A DNA stretch of 24,676 nucleotides from Eubacteriales bacterium (GCA_028711205.1 JAQTSP010000006.1:1-24676); one strand, 5' to 3'. Counted from the stretch's first letter, positions 8,335 through 15,800 are shown. Translations and numbers: made by a program. The notes: generated by a model not told the origin, from the sequence alone.

Positions 8335-8363
8335 TGTACAAACACCCTTATCTTTAGTAGAAT
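8335..8363 (+). promoter_or_regulatory. Probable promoter of the lipid kinase gene
   Basis: -35 TGTACA (8335-8340), a 17-bp spacer and -10 TAGAAT (8358-8363), each matching consensus at four or five of six positions. The start of transcription would be near 8370, about 22 nt before the start codon. The rest of the divergent gap 8183-8334 is AT-rich; I saw nothing else defined in it. Confidence 0.42.
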
Positions 8364-8391
8364 ATTGCTAATAATAACTTTTGGAGCGGAC

Positions 8392-9267
8392 ATGTACTAT
8401 ATTATTTTTAATCCGACCGCCGGCGCGGGCCGTTCTGTAAAAACAATGCAGAAAATCGAACAGCATTTAAAACAAAATCATACTGAATATACCGTTCATG
8501 AAACAGAATATGAAAAGCATGCGGTTTCTATTGCTGCCGGCGCCATCGGCAAAGGGTATAAGGGCATCATTTCCGTCGGCGGCGACGGTACGCTGCTCGA
8601 GATTGCGCAGGTTTTGTATGGTACAGATGAGATATTAGGCGTTATCCCTGCCGGAACGGGCAACGATTTCAGGCAGGCTATCGGCGTACCAAAAGATCCT
8701 GTGGCGGCGCTCGATATCATATTGGCCGGCCACAGCGAGTGCGTCGATATCGGTTTTATAAACAACAAGAAATGTTTTCTTAATGTGGCGGGTACCGGTT
8801 TTGATGTGGATGTGATAAAAAATACGAACAAAGTCCGGCGGCTGTTTACCGGCGGTTTTGCGTATTACCTCGGTATCGTGATGTCTGTTTTGGGATATAA
8901 GAGCATTTCTATTGATATCACAGCGAACGGAAATACGATACGAAAAACAGTGCTTCTTATTGCCATCGCGAACGGGAGATGCTACGGCGGCGGTCTTCAT
9001 ATTTCCCCTGATGCAAGCGTTCAGGATGGGCTTTTCAATGTCGTCATTATCAACCGTGTCGCCAAATGGCGTATACTTGTTGAGCTGCCCAAGCTTAAAC
9101 GCGGCGAGCTGGAAAAAATAAAAAGTGCGGAACAGTTTCAATGCAGCGAGATCGTCATAAACTGCGGCAAGGAACTCAGTTTTAATCTCGACGGCGAATT
9201 GTATGCTCAAACGCCTGCTGCCTTTTCGCTCAGAAACAGCGCACTCAATGTTTTCTGCCCCGAATAA
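8392..9267 (+). CDS. YegS/DgkB-type diacylglycerol (lipid) kinase
   Basis: ATP-dependent lipid kinase of the DAGK catalytic family. In Firmicutes the usual role is to phosphorylate diacylglycerol released by lipoteichoic acid synthesis, returning it to phospholipid synthesis. The 291-residue protein opens with 'MYYIIFNPTAGAGRS', has the nucleotide loop 'SVGGDGTLLE' (GGDGT 63-67) and 'IPAGTGNDF' (about 85-93), and ends with the typical C-terminal 'FNLDGE' block. I place the start at ATG 8392, with GGAG 5 nt upstream; the frame is open 99 nt further upstream, but that part would encode an unrelated hydrophobic stretch over the promoter. Exact substrate (diacylglycerol or another lipid) is not decided by sequence. 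Confidence 0.91.
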   Translation: MYYIIFNPTAGAGRSVKTMQKIEQHLKQNHTEYTVHETEYEKHAVSIAAGAIGKGYKGIISVGGDGTLLEIAQVLYGTDEILGVIPAGTGNDFRQAIGVPKDPVAALDIILAGHSECVDIGFINNKKCFLNVAGTGFDVDVIKNTNKVRRLFTGGFAYYLGIVMSVLGYKSISIDITANGNTIRKTVLLIAIANGRCYGGGLHISPDASVQDGLFNVVIINRVAKWRILVELPKLKRGELEKIKSAEQFQCSEIVINCGKELSFNLDGELYAQTPAAFSLRNSALNVFCPE

Positions 9268-9308
9268 TCAATACGCATATCTCTTGTTTTTATTTTTATC
9301 ACCATATG

Positions 9309-9317
9309 TGTTATAAT
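9309..9317 (+). promoter_or_regulatory. Extended -10 promoter of the DUF5711-cvpA unit
   Basis: TGT followed by a perfect TATAAT (9312-9317), an extended -10 element; no good -35 at standard spacing. The start of transcription near 9324 gives a leader of about 20 nt. It probably drives both downstream genes, which are only 23 bp apart. Confidence 0.6.
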
Positions 9318-9344
9318 GACATATAATCTTTCTTGAGGTGTCAT

Positions 9345-10445
9345 GTGTACAAAAAGGCAAAAAAGTATAAGCTGTCGAGAAAATCGATACTGTTTTTAAT
9401 CAGCATATTTGTTGTTTTAATCGTGCTTGTTATAGGCATAGTGATGCTGCTGACAAGGGGTAAAGAAGTCAAGGACGCTCTTATAACCATGCCCTTTACA
9501 ACAGGCGACTCGTATTTTTCCGTCGGCAATACGGTCGTCTATTCGGATGATGATCTGCTGACGTGCATTGATACGTCGCTCAATGAGAAATGGCAGCTGC
9601 CGGATTATACAGGGGAACCCGATTTTACATCCAACGATGATATCACCGCAGCCGCAAGCAACGACGTGCTTAAGGTCATCAATGCAAAAGGCGAGTATCT
9701 TTTTTCTTATCAGCTGGACAGCACCATCCTCTCGACACGCGTCTGCACAAATAAAGTGGCGGTATCCGTTGAACAAGCGGTAAACGATGACACTCATTCC
9801 TATATCATCATATTTGATCTTACAGGAACCAGCCTTTATAAAATAGACATATCCGATAAATATGTGCTTGATTATGGTTTTGATTCACAAAGCGACCAGC
9901 TGTATGTTTTAGAACTGGATGTCTCCGGCGCCGCGCCCGTATCAAAAATCTTTACTTATCGGCCCGAAACGCAATCGATTACAGGCATCATAGAATTAAA
10001 AGATCAGCTTGTGGGAAGCGTCTATATTATCGACGGCGTTATTTACACCATCGGAACCAACAGGCTGACGATGCACACATCGCTCAATACCAGCCGGGAA
10101 GTTTTAATCTATGGCTGGGTTCTAAACTATATTTATGATTCGGATAATCCGATATTTGTTTTTGTTCCAAGCGCGGACGATATGAGCCACATCGATATCG
10201 CGCATATCATCAATACATCAGGCGATGAAACGACGATCAATCTTCCTCCAAATGTATTTTCTATCGTCCATACGGGAGGAAAAATTTATTGCTTTGCAAC
10301 AGACAACATTTTCGTTTATACTGATGAGGGTATATACTCAAGAACATATACACTGCCTTTTACAATTGACGGCATAAAAGGAGCAATGGACGGTTATGTG
10401 TTTATGACTCAAGGAGAGAATGTGTATCTATTGCCTCTCCCATAA
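9345..10445 (+). CDS. DUF5711-like membrane-anchored propeller-type protein
   Basis: Function unknown. The 366-residue protein has a lysine/arginine-rich N-terminus, one membrane helix (about 14-36) and a long extracytoplasmic part made of repeated short beta-strand units ('SVGNTVVYSDDDLLTCIDTSLNEKW' style, with recurring 'DGVIYTIG', 'GGKIYCFA' and 'DGYVFMT' blocks). That pattern suggests a beta-propeller and matches DUF5711 as I recall it. The start is GTG 9345, with GAGG 6 nt upstream; an in-frame TTG at 9333 overlaps the ribosome binding site and is rejected. It is followed after 23 bp by cvpA, and this pair runs toward the parS sites and parB. Confidence 0.72.
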   Translation: MYKKAKKYKLSRKSILFLISIFVVLIVLVIGIVMLLTRGKEVKDALITMPFTTGDSYFSVGNTVVYSDDDLLTCIDTSLNEKWQLPDYTGEPDFTSNDDITAAASNDVLKVINAKGEYLFSYQLDSTILSTRVCTNKVAVSVEQAVNDDTHSYIIIFDLTGTSLYKIDISDKYVLDYGFDSQSDQLYVLELDVSGAAPVSKIFTYRPETQSITGIIELKDQLVGSVYIIDGVIYTIGTNRLTMHTSLNTSREVLIYGWVLNYIYDSDNPIFVFVPSADDMSHIDIAHIINTSGDETTINLPPNVFSIVHTGGKIYCFATDNIFVYTDEGIYSRTYTLPFTIDGIKGAMDGYVFMTQGENVYLLPLP

Positions 10446-10468
10446 TTGTCGCTTCGGAGGATAATCTT

Positions 10469-11176
10469 ATGAATTGGGTGAACGTTTTTTTTATACTTCT
10501 TATCGTTATCATGGTCTTCGATGGAATTTACCGTGGCTTTCTGCATTCCGCGCTTAACCTGGGTTCGTTTTTTCTTTCGATCATTACGTCATATCTGCTG
10601 TATCCTGTGGTATCAGCCGCCGTTCATTTCAACGATACTTTGTTCAAATTCCTGCTTTATTATACCGAAGGCGCCGAAAAAATTACTTCTTTTGAAGATA
10701 CCTCTTTGCTGATCGACAATATTTCTTCCGGAAAGTTAAACAGCATTATATCTTCATCCTCGCTGTCTGAACCCTTTTCGACGCTGATCAGGCAAAACGT
10801 CGAATCGAAAGCTTTTGCCGCGGACGGGCTTCATACGATTGGCGAATATTTCAACATGACCATCGTGTGCGCAGTGCTGAACATACTGTCTTTTTGCGCT
10901 GTTTTTATTTTAGCGCGAATCGTTTTTACGTTTGTTCTCGGCGCCGTGAACCATACCGTTGAATTCCCTGAACTCAAACAATACGACAGGACAACAGGCG
11001 CGCTATTTGGCGCGACAAGAGGTCTTTTGTTATGTTTTCTGGTCGTCATCATTGTGCCTGTCGTGTTTCTGATCCTACCTGTCGATAAGATCAGCGAATA
11101 CTTTTCGCAGTCTTCCATCGGCATGTTCTTTTATCAGAACAACTTCTTCCTGCATTTAATCAGAGGAACTGTTTAA
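10469..11176 (+). CDS. CvpA family membrane protein
   Basis: Integral-membrane protein of the CvpA (colicin V production) family, whose biochemical role remains unclear. The 235-residue chain begins 'MNWVNVFFILLIVIMVFDGIYRG', the usual CvpA start. It has two N-terminal membrane helices (about 3-22 and 27-50), a polar region with a Ser-rich stretch (about 70-115), and two C-terminal helices (about 125-155 and 185-208). The hydrophobic pattern and the 'TGALFGATRGLLLCFLVV' block fit the family. GGAGG stands 8 nt before the ATG. It is in one unit with the DUF5711-like gene and ends 12 bp before the first parS site, convergent with parB. Confidence 0.8.
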   Translation: MNWVNVFFILLIVIMVFDGIYRGFLHSALNLGSFFLSIITSYLLYPVVSAAVHFNDTLFKFLLYYTEGAEKITSFEDTSLLIDNISSGKLNSIISSSSLSEPFSTLIRQNVESKAFAADGLHTIGEYFNMTIVCAVLNILSFCAVFILARIVFTFVLGAVNHTVEFPELKQYDRTTGALFGATRGLLLCFLVVIIVPVVFLILPVDKISEYFSQSSIGMFFYQNNFFLHLIRGTV

Positions 11177-11188
11177 ACATGCCAAAAA

Positions 11189-11204
11189 TGTTTCACGTGA
11201 AACA
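11189..11204. other. parS: parS centromere site 1
   Basis: Perfect 16-bp palindrome TGTTTCACGTGAAACA, identical to the canonical ParB (Spo0J) loading site. ParB clamps load here with CTP and spread along DNA to recruit SMC and interact with ParA. It sits just past the cvpA stop and 25 bp from a second identical copy. Confidence 0.97.
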
Positions 11205-11213
11205 ATGAATCCA

Positions 11214-11229
11214 TGTTTCACGTGAAACA
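11214..11229. other. parS: parS centromere site 2
   Basis: A second perfect TGTTTCACGTGAAACA palindrome, 25 bp centre to centre from the first, and only 41 bp from the parB stop codon. Its right flank runs into the A-tract of the shared terminator, so the site lies in an untranslated spacer and is not constrained by coding. Confidence 0.97.
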
Positions 11230-11262
11230 AAAAGAGTCTGCATACCGCAGACCCGTTTTTTA
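11230..11262. terminator. Bidirectional terminator between cvpA and parB
   Basis: GTCTGC (11236-11241), a 5-nt loop and GCAGAC (11247-11252) form the stem. A T-tract (11255-11261) follows on the plus strand and an A-tract precedes it, which reads as TTTTT on the minus strand. It can stop both the DUF5711-cvpA and parA-parB transcripts. Confidence 0.8.
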
Positions 11263-11269
11263 TTAATCA

Positions 11270-12118
11270 TTATTGGTATGTCATAAGAAAATCATACAGG
11301 CTTTGGAGCTGATCCTGATTATAGTATGACAGCAGTACCTTGCCTTTTGATAAATTACCGGCGATCTGTACTTTTGTACCAAGTATATCGGAAAGTGCGC
11401 TTTCCGCAGACCTTATTTCGGGCGATGTCGCTCCCTCTTTACTGTTGTCCCGTTGTTTGGCGTTGCCGATCGCCTTTATCAGTTCCTCGGTGGCGCGGAC
11501 AGAAAGACCGCCTGATACGATCTTTTGCGCGGCCCTTATCTTTTCATCGTCACTGTCAAGCGACACAAGGCAGCGGGCGTGTCCGCTCGACAGGTCACCC
11601 GCCATCACCATATCCCGGACTCTTTCGGGCAAAGATAAAAGCCTCAGCGTATTGGCCACGGCGCTTCTTGATTTGCCGATCCGGGAAGACAACTCATCCT
11701 GAGTCAGTTCATGCTCGTCCATCAGCAGCCGCATGGCCTCGGCTTCCTCAATCGGGTTTAAGTCTTCACGCTGCAGATTCTCGATCAGCGACACTTCCAT
11801 AAATGCTCTCTTTGAATATTCCTTGATAACGGCCGGCACAGACCGCAGTCCCGCTATTCTGGCCGCGCGGTACCGCCGCTCGCCTGCGATGATGATATAT
11901 CTCTGGCCTTTTTTCTGCACAATGATCGGCTGAACGATGCCGTACGCATCGATAGACTGCGCAAGCTCGCTGAGTTTTTCGTCGTTAAATATTTTTCTTG
12001 GCTGCTCAGAATTCGGGTCGATATCATTGACATCGATTTCTATAACACTGTTAGCGCCGCCGCCTGTTTCTTCGCCTATCAGCGCGCCAAGTCCCTTGCC
12101 CAACCGCTGTTGCTTCAT
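11270..12118 (-). CDS. parB: Chromosome partitioning protein ParB (Spo0J)
   Basis: CTP-dependent DNA clamp that loads at parS and, with ParA and SMC, segregates the origin region. The 282-residue length is typical. Landmarks: an N-terminal 'LGKGLGALIG' ParA-contact segment (6-15), 'PRKIF' (40-44), the CTP-binding 'GERRYR' (79-84), 'ENLQRE' (113-118), and a helix-turn-helix at about 138-161 ('LTQDELSSRIGKSRSAV') that reads parS. The C-terminal dimer domain follows a polar linker. The ATG overlaps the parA stop by 4 bp (ATGA) with GGGGG upstream, so translation is coupled. Two parS sites lie just past its stop codon. Noc is a paralogue, but the 'GKGLGALIG' start and position after ParA favour ParB. 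Confidence 0.97.
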   Translation of the reverse strand: MKQQRLGKGLGALIGEETGGGANSVIEIDVNDIDPNSEQPRKIFNDEKLSELAQSIDAYGIVQPIIVQKKGQRYIIIAGERRYRAARIAGLRSVPAVIKEYSKRAFMEVSLIENLQREDLNPIEEAEAMRLLMDEHELTQDELSSRIGKSRSAVANTLRLLSLPERVRDMVMAGDLSSGHARCLVSLDSDDEKIRAAQKIVSGGLSVRATEELIKAIGNAKQRDNSKEGATSPEIRSAESALSDILGTKVQIAGNLSKGKVLLSYYNQDQLQSLYDFLMTYQ

Positions 12119-12891
12119 CGTTCATTGCCCCCGTTATATTCAATAATCTCATCGGCCAAATCGTTATAGCACTGCGTCCCAAGACATGTCGCATCGTATC
12201 TGATCACAGGCAAACCAAAGCTCGGCGCTTCACCAAGCCTGACGTTTCGCGGAATAATCGTCTTATACACCTTATTTTTAAAATACCTTTTAACCTCTTC
12301 GACGACCTGTATGGACAGATTCGTCCGTCCGTCAAACATCGTCAGTACAACGCCCTGCACTTCAAGAGACGGGTTGAGGTTCGTCTTGACGAGCTTGATC
12401 GTGCTGATCAGCTGCGAAAGGCCCTCGAGTGCATAGTATTCACATTGTATCGGCACAAGTATTTTATTGGCCGCTGTCAGCGCGTTCAGCGTGATCAGCC
12501 CAAGCGACGGCGGACAGTCCATAAATATATACTCATAATCGTCTTTGATATTGCTGAGCGCCTGCTTTAATATTCTTTCCCTTGCAATCCGTGCTACGAG
12601 CTCGACTTCTGCACCGACAAGGTCGATGTTGGCGGGTATAATATCAAGTGTTTCGATCATTGTGCCAAGAACAACCTTGTTTGGGTCGACGCCATTGATC
12701 AGAATATCATAGGCGGAATACTGGAGCGTATGTTTATCAATGCCAAGCCCGCTCGTCGAGTTCCCTTGCGGATCCACATCAATGAGCAGGACTTTTTTGC
12801 CTTTTTCCGCCAGACATGCGCTTAAGTTGACGGCCGTTGTCGTTTTCCCGACACCGCCTTTTTGATTGGCGATAGCAATTATTTTTGACAT
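12115..12891 (-). CDS. parA: Chromosome partitioning ATPase ParA (Soj)
   Basis: Deviant Walker ATPase that binds DNA as an ATP dimer, drives origin segregation with ParB and, in Bacillus, also modulates DnaA. The 258-residue protein starts directly with 'MSKIIAIANQKGGVGKTTTA' (deviant Walker A 11-18) and has Walker A' 'LLIDVDPQGN' (35-44) and 'FMDCPPSLG'. It lacks an N-terminal HTH, so it is a chromosomal Soj type rather than a plasmid P1-type ParA. A strong GAGGGGG precedes the ATG. It forms a two-gene operon with parB (4-bp overlap). A TATAAT at 12926-12921 on the minus strand is a likely -10, though I found no good -35. The dnaA gene is about 11 kb away. Confidence 0.97.
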   Translation of the reverse strand: MSKIIAIANQKGGVGKTTTAVNLSACLAEKGKKVLLIDVDPQGNSTSGLGIDKHTLQYSAYDILINGVDPNKVVLGTMIETLDIIPANIDLVGAEVELVARIARERILKQALSNIKDDYEYIFMDCPPSLGLITLNALTAANKILVPIQCEYYALEGLSQLISTIKLVKTNLNPSLEVQGVVLTMFDGRTNLSIQVVEEVKRYFKNKVYKTIIPRNVRLGEAPSFGLPVIRYDATCLGTQCYNDLADEIIEYNGGNER

Positions 12892-13017
12892 TCAAAGACC
12901 CCCTCAGAAAACTATATTTCATTATAAAACAAAAAAAGAATATTTGAAAGATAAAAAAAGAGCTGATCCCCTGATTATCAATTAATAGTGTTTACAAATT
13001 TTTAATGATTGACTCAC

Positions 13018-13046
13018 TTGAATATAACAGAGGAATATGTTATACT
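13018..13046 (+). promoter_or_regulatory. Promoter of the tetR-SGNH unit
   Basis: -35 TTGAAT (13018-13023), a 17-bp spacer and -10 TATACT (13041-13046) extended by TGT. The start of transcription would be near 13053, inside the inverted repeat listed next. An ATG at 13005 in the same frame as tetR lies upstream of this promoter and so is not the start. Confidence 0.6.
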
Positions 13047-13049
13047 TTG

Positions 13050-13067
13050 GTCGGTCGGTTGTCCGAC
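13050..13067. promoter_or_regulatory. Candidate TetR operator
   Basis: GTCGG TTGT CCGAC (13054-13067) is a perfect 5-bp inverted repeat, with an additional GTCGG at 13050-13054. It overlaps the predicted transcription start of the tetR gene, where a repressor would block its own transcription. GGTCGGT-type cores occur in known TetR operators, but binding here is inferred. Confidence 0.5.
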
Positions 13068-13085
13068 TTACAAATAAGGCAGGAT

Positions 13086-13655
13086 ATGTTTATGTCAAAA
13101 AAACTTTCGACACAATTTGAAAATAACAGGCAGAGCATACTCGAGATAACATCAAAGCTGTTCTGCGATAAAGGTATCAATGCCACGAGCTTTTCGGATA
13201 TATCCAAAGCGGTCAAACTTTCGAAAGGAACGATATATTACTATTACCCTTCCAAAGACCACCTGATATATGAGGTTACCGAATATCATTTGGGCCGTGT
13301 AACCGACAGCATCTTTGCCTGGATAGAATCAATCAATGAAAATACATCCATAGAGGACGCTTTGACCTGTCTTGTACAGTCGGTCTTTGATACCGACGAT
13401 AAATGCCGGCTTCACATATGTCTTATCAACTATTCTATCATGGGAAATGACGTCATTAAAAACATCATTAAAGAAAAAACAGCAAAATGGCATACGATGG
13501 TGGAGGTTGGCCTGGTAAAAACCGGCTGCTCTGCGTCAAAACAAATAACAGACGCTGTTTTTATAACGCTTGACAGCATCATAATAAAGAGGGTCATGGG
13601 AATAATGGATATTAAAGAGAAAGACATATGTGCTTATATGTCAAAATGCTTGTAA
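13086..13655 (+). CDS. TetR/AcrR family transcriptional regulator
   Basis: Ligand-responsive DNA-binding repressor. The 189-residue protein has the N-terminal TetR helix-turn-helix (about 33-56 from this start, 'TSFSDISKAVKLSKGTIYYYYPSKDHL') and a variable, all-helical C-terminal ligand domain. Two starts are plausible, ATG 13086 (AAGG 6 nt upstream) and ATG 13092 (AGGA 7 nt upstream); they differ by two residues. A more upstream ATG at 13005 is rejected because the promoter and operator lie between. It is divergent from parA and followed 50 bp later by the SGNH hydrolase gene, its most likely regulated partner besides itself. The ligand cannot be predicted. Confidence 0.93.
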   Translation: MFMSKKLSTQFENNRQSILEITSKLFCDKGINATSFSDISKAVKLSKGTIYYYYPSKDHLIYEVTEYHLGRVTDSIFAWIESINENTSIEDALTCLVQSVFDTDDKCRLHICLINYSIMGNDVIKNIIKEKTAKWHTMVEVGLVKTGCSASKQITDAVFITLDSIIIKRVMGIMDIKEKDICAYMSKCL

Positions 13656-13668
13656 GATAAGCACATAT
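13626..13668. repeat. 12-bp perfect inverted repeat across the tetR stop
   Basis: ATATGTGCTTAT (13626-13637) and ATAAGCACATAT (13657-13668) are exact reverse complements, with a 19-nt spacer holding the last tetR codons and stop. No T-run follows, so it is not a standard terminator. The right arm lies in the spacer of a possible SGNH-gene promoter. Confidence 0.7.
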
Positions 13669-13679
13669 TGCTATATATT
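13650..13679 (+). promoter_or_regulatory. Possible promoter of the SGNH hydrolase gene
   Basis: -35 TTGTAA (13650-13655, overlapping the tetR stop), an 18-bp spacer and -10 TATATT (13674-13679). A second small inverted repeat, CTATATA/TATATAG (13671-13677 and 13684-13690), overlaps the -10. Only four of six -35 positions match, so co-transcription from the tetR promoter remains as likely. Confidence 0.35.
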
Positions 13680-13705
13680 TCCATATATAGAGAAAGGAAA
13701 GATTC

Positions 13706-14419
13706 ATGCCAAAAAAAATACTCGTTGTTGGCGATTCATTATCAAAAGGCGTCGTTTATGACGAAAACAAAAACAAGTATATCATACTAAAGGACTGCTT
13801 TTTTAACCTTGTTGCGGATAAAATCGACGCGGATATGATCAACGTATCACGTTTCGGCTCTACTGTCACACAGGGCAAAAAGCAATTGGAACATAGTTTT
13901 GACAAATATGATCCCGATATTGTCGTTATCGAATTCGGCGGCAACGACTGCGATTTTATTTGGGACGATATCGCCAATGATCCGACTTTAAACCACATTC
14001 CAAAAACACCGCTCGACGTTTTTGAAGAAAGCATCGGCGCGATGGTCGACTTTATTGAGAACAAGGGCAAAAAAATCGTGCTGTCGACACTGCCGCCGTT
14101 ATATGCGGACAACTATTTCAGGTGGTTTACAAACAACGATAAAGATAAGGGCTTAAAAGTGTTAAAATGGCTGAAAGACATATGGCACATCTATTGGTGG
14201 CACGAGCGTTATTCCAACTGCATCCAATATATTGCGCGGCAGCGAAACATCGGCTGCATCGACGTGAGAAGAGAGTTTCTGAAAATAAAAGATTTTGCCG
14301 ATTATATTTGTGTCGACGGTATTCATCCAAATCAGGCCGGCCACAGGCTCATCTTTGACGCGGTCATCAATTACATAAAAGAATACGCGGCTTATCTTCT
14401 TCCGTCATATGCAGTATAA
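13706..14419 (+). CDS. SGNH/GDSL-family hydrolase, cytoplasmic
   Basis: Serine esterase/lipase-fold hydrolase with all four conserved blocks: 'GDSLS' with nucleophile Ser11, Gly51 in 'SRFGSTV', 'GGND' with Asn80, and 'VDGIHPN' with Asp204 and His207. The 237-residue protein has no signal peptide or membrane helix, so it should act inside the cell. GGAAAG stands about 5 nt before the ATG. It follows tetR by 50 bp on the same strand and ends at a strong hairpin. Substrate is unknown: acyl esters, acetylated sugars and lysophospholipids are all precedents for the fold. Its context suggests a small inducible unit in which the TetR protein senses a substrate or product of the hydrolase. Confidence 0.88.
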   Translation: MPKKILVVGDSLSKGVVYDENKNKYIILKDCFFNLVADKIDADMINVSRFGSTVTQGKKQLEHSFDKYDPDIVVIEFGGNDCDFIWDDIANDPTLNHIPKTPLDVFEESIGAMVDFIENKGKKIVLSTLPPLYADNYFRWFTNNDKDKGLKVLKWLKDIWHIYWWHERYSNCIQYIARQRNIGCIDVRREFLKIKDFADYICVDGIHPNQAGHRLIFDAVINYIKEYAAYLLPSYAV

Positions 14420-14451
14420 AAAACGCCGCTTAAACTATCAGTTTTAGAATA

Positions 14452-14483
14452 AAAAGCTGACACCACAACCGATGTCAGCTTTT
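14452..14483. terminator. Bidirectional hairpin terminator
   Basis: AAAAGCTGACA and TGTCAGCTTTT form a perfect 11-bp stem with a 10-nt loop, with A and T tracts on both sides. It lies between the SGNH hydrolase gene (plus) and a convergent minus-strand gene and can end both transcripts. Confidence 0.85.
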
Positions 14484-14498
14484 ATTTGCTTTTCGTAT

Positions 14499-15734
14499 TT
14501 ATGGCACTTGGATATGCATGATAATGGTGGTCGTGTCGTCAATATTGCCTGTGATATCATACCAGACCACGTCTTTGCCGTTCGCGTTGGCAAGCCGCGC
14601 CCTTGTCGTTTCGGACGACAGCCTTCCCGACGAGCCGTCAGCAAAGTAATAAATATACACCGCGTCGTCTTTTGTATACGCGACATATCCGTCGCCCACA
14701 TCATAATTCAAAACACCTTCCGCGATAACCTCGGGCGCCGAGTACGTATCGCCGCTTTTTGTGCATAGCATCAGCGCGCTTGACTCGTCCCCGGTACTGT
14801 CCATATACACGATATAATCGCCATCGATCATCGGGTTGTATACAAACGTGCCCGGACAGAACAATATACGGTTGTCGTCTCCGTCTTCCTCCAGCGGTAT
14901 CACGCATATTTCAGCCACATCCGAGTCGGCAGACCCATCAAGAACCAGGCTCTCCTGGTAAGGCTGAACATATATGAAGGCATCATCAGACAAATACGCC
15001 GCGCTGACGGAGAAATACGTGTTGACGAAAACTTCTATTTCCACGCTCTCCTGTGTCGGCAAATAATACAGATAAAGCCTGTCCGTCCCGAGACTCGTCT
15101 GCTGCATCCAAAGCGCGTAGTCTCCCGCAAGCGTCACCTTCGGTTTGCCGAATTTATACTCTCTCATGACAAACATTTCGCCGGTATTCCTGTCATACCC
15201 GCATACCGCGCCACCGTATTCGTCTTTGCAATCGAGATAAACGATAAAATTTTCGTTGATGCTGGGTTCAAAAAGATAAAAATAGCTCATTGTGATCTTA
15301 TCGATTTTCGTCGTTTCCTCCGTCTCTATATTATAGACGGCGATCGTGTCGATATTATCATCGCTGCCCGTCGAAAAAACCACTTCGTTTCCGCAGACAT
15401 AAGGATCGTTTACCGAATCATAATCAATTTGAAGCTCTTTAACATCCCCGGACATGTCAGCCCTGGCAATCGGTGTTGCTGTTGGCGTTGATGTCGCCGA
15501 TACTTCAACGACCACCTCTTCAGTCTTTCCGTCGCCAAAAACAAGCGGCACAAAAACAAATATGATCAGCAAAACAAGGCCCGCCGCCGCAACAAACAAC
15601 CCCGCGATTTTGAGTATGGGCAAAATGTTTGAAGCACGCATCCTTGAAGAGCCTCTTGGTCCTCTTCCTTTTTTTAAACGCATGCTTTTTCTTCTGCGAT
15701 GCTTTCTTGATTTTGCTCTTAAATTTTCAAACAC
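14499..15734 (-). CDS. Membrane-anchored beta-propeller-like protein (DUF5050/TolB-like)
   Basis: Function unknown. The 411-residue protein has a strongly basic cytoplasmic N-terminus (about 1-33, with runs of Arg/Lys), one membrane helix (about 38-66), a Thr/Pro/Ser linker ('SATSTPTATP'), and an extracytoplasmic domain of repeated short strands with blocks such as 'DPYVCGNEVVFST', 'ENFIVYLDC', 'DGDYIVYMD' and 'DGYVAYTKDDAVYIYY'. Such repeats are typical of TolB/DUF5050 propellers. The start is GTG 15734, with a perfect GGAGG 8 nt upstream; the in-frame ATG at 15749 lies before that ribosome binding site and has none of its own. It has its own promoter overlapping the end of the upstream hydrolase gene. 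The layout matches the DUF5711-like protein at 9345, but I saw no clear sequence identity. Confidence 0.75.
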   Translation of the reverse strand: MFENLRAKSRKHRRRKSMRLKKGRGPRGSSRMRASNILPILKIAGLFVAAAGLVLLIIFVFVPLVFGDGKTEEVVVEVSATSTPTATPIARADMSGDVKELQIDYDSVNDPYVCGNEVVFSTGSDDNIDTIAVYNIETEETTKIDKITMSYFYLFEPSINENFIVYLDCKDEYGGAVCGYDRNTGEMFVMREYKFGKPKVTLAGDYALWMQQTSLGTDRLYLYYLPTQESVEIEVFVNTYFSVSAAYLSDDAFIYVQPYQESLVLDGSADSDVAEICVIPLEEDGDDNRILFCPGTFVYNPMIDGDYIVYMDSTGDESSALMLCTKSGDTYSAPEVIAEGVLNYDVGDGYVAYTKDDAVYIYYFADGSSGRLSSETTRARLANANGKDVVWYDITGNIDDTTTIIMHIQVP

Positions 15735-15772
15735 AATACGATCCTCCATACGGGTAATAAAGCCTAAACAAT

Positions 15773-15800
15773 ATTATAACAAATTTTTTGCATTAATCAA
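15773..15800 (-). promoter_or_regulatory. Promoter of the propeller-like gene
   Basis: On the minus strand: -35 TTGATT (15800-15795, overlapping the stop of the upstream hydrolase gene), a 16-bp spacer and -10 TATAAT (15778-15773) preceded by TGT, an extended -10. The transcript would start near 15766, about 32 nt before the GTG. Confidence 0.65.

Noticed and set aside
8293..8391. An upstream in-frame extension of the lipid kinase
   Set aside because: It covers the promoter, lacks a ribosome binding site and adds residues before the conserved 'MYYIIFNPTAG' start.
13005..13085. An upstream in-frame extension of the TetR protein
   Set aside because: The -35, -10 and operator-like repeat all lie inside it, so it would not be transcribed.
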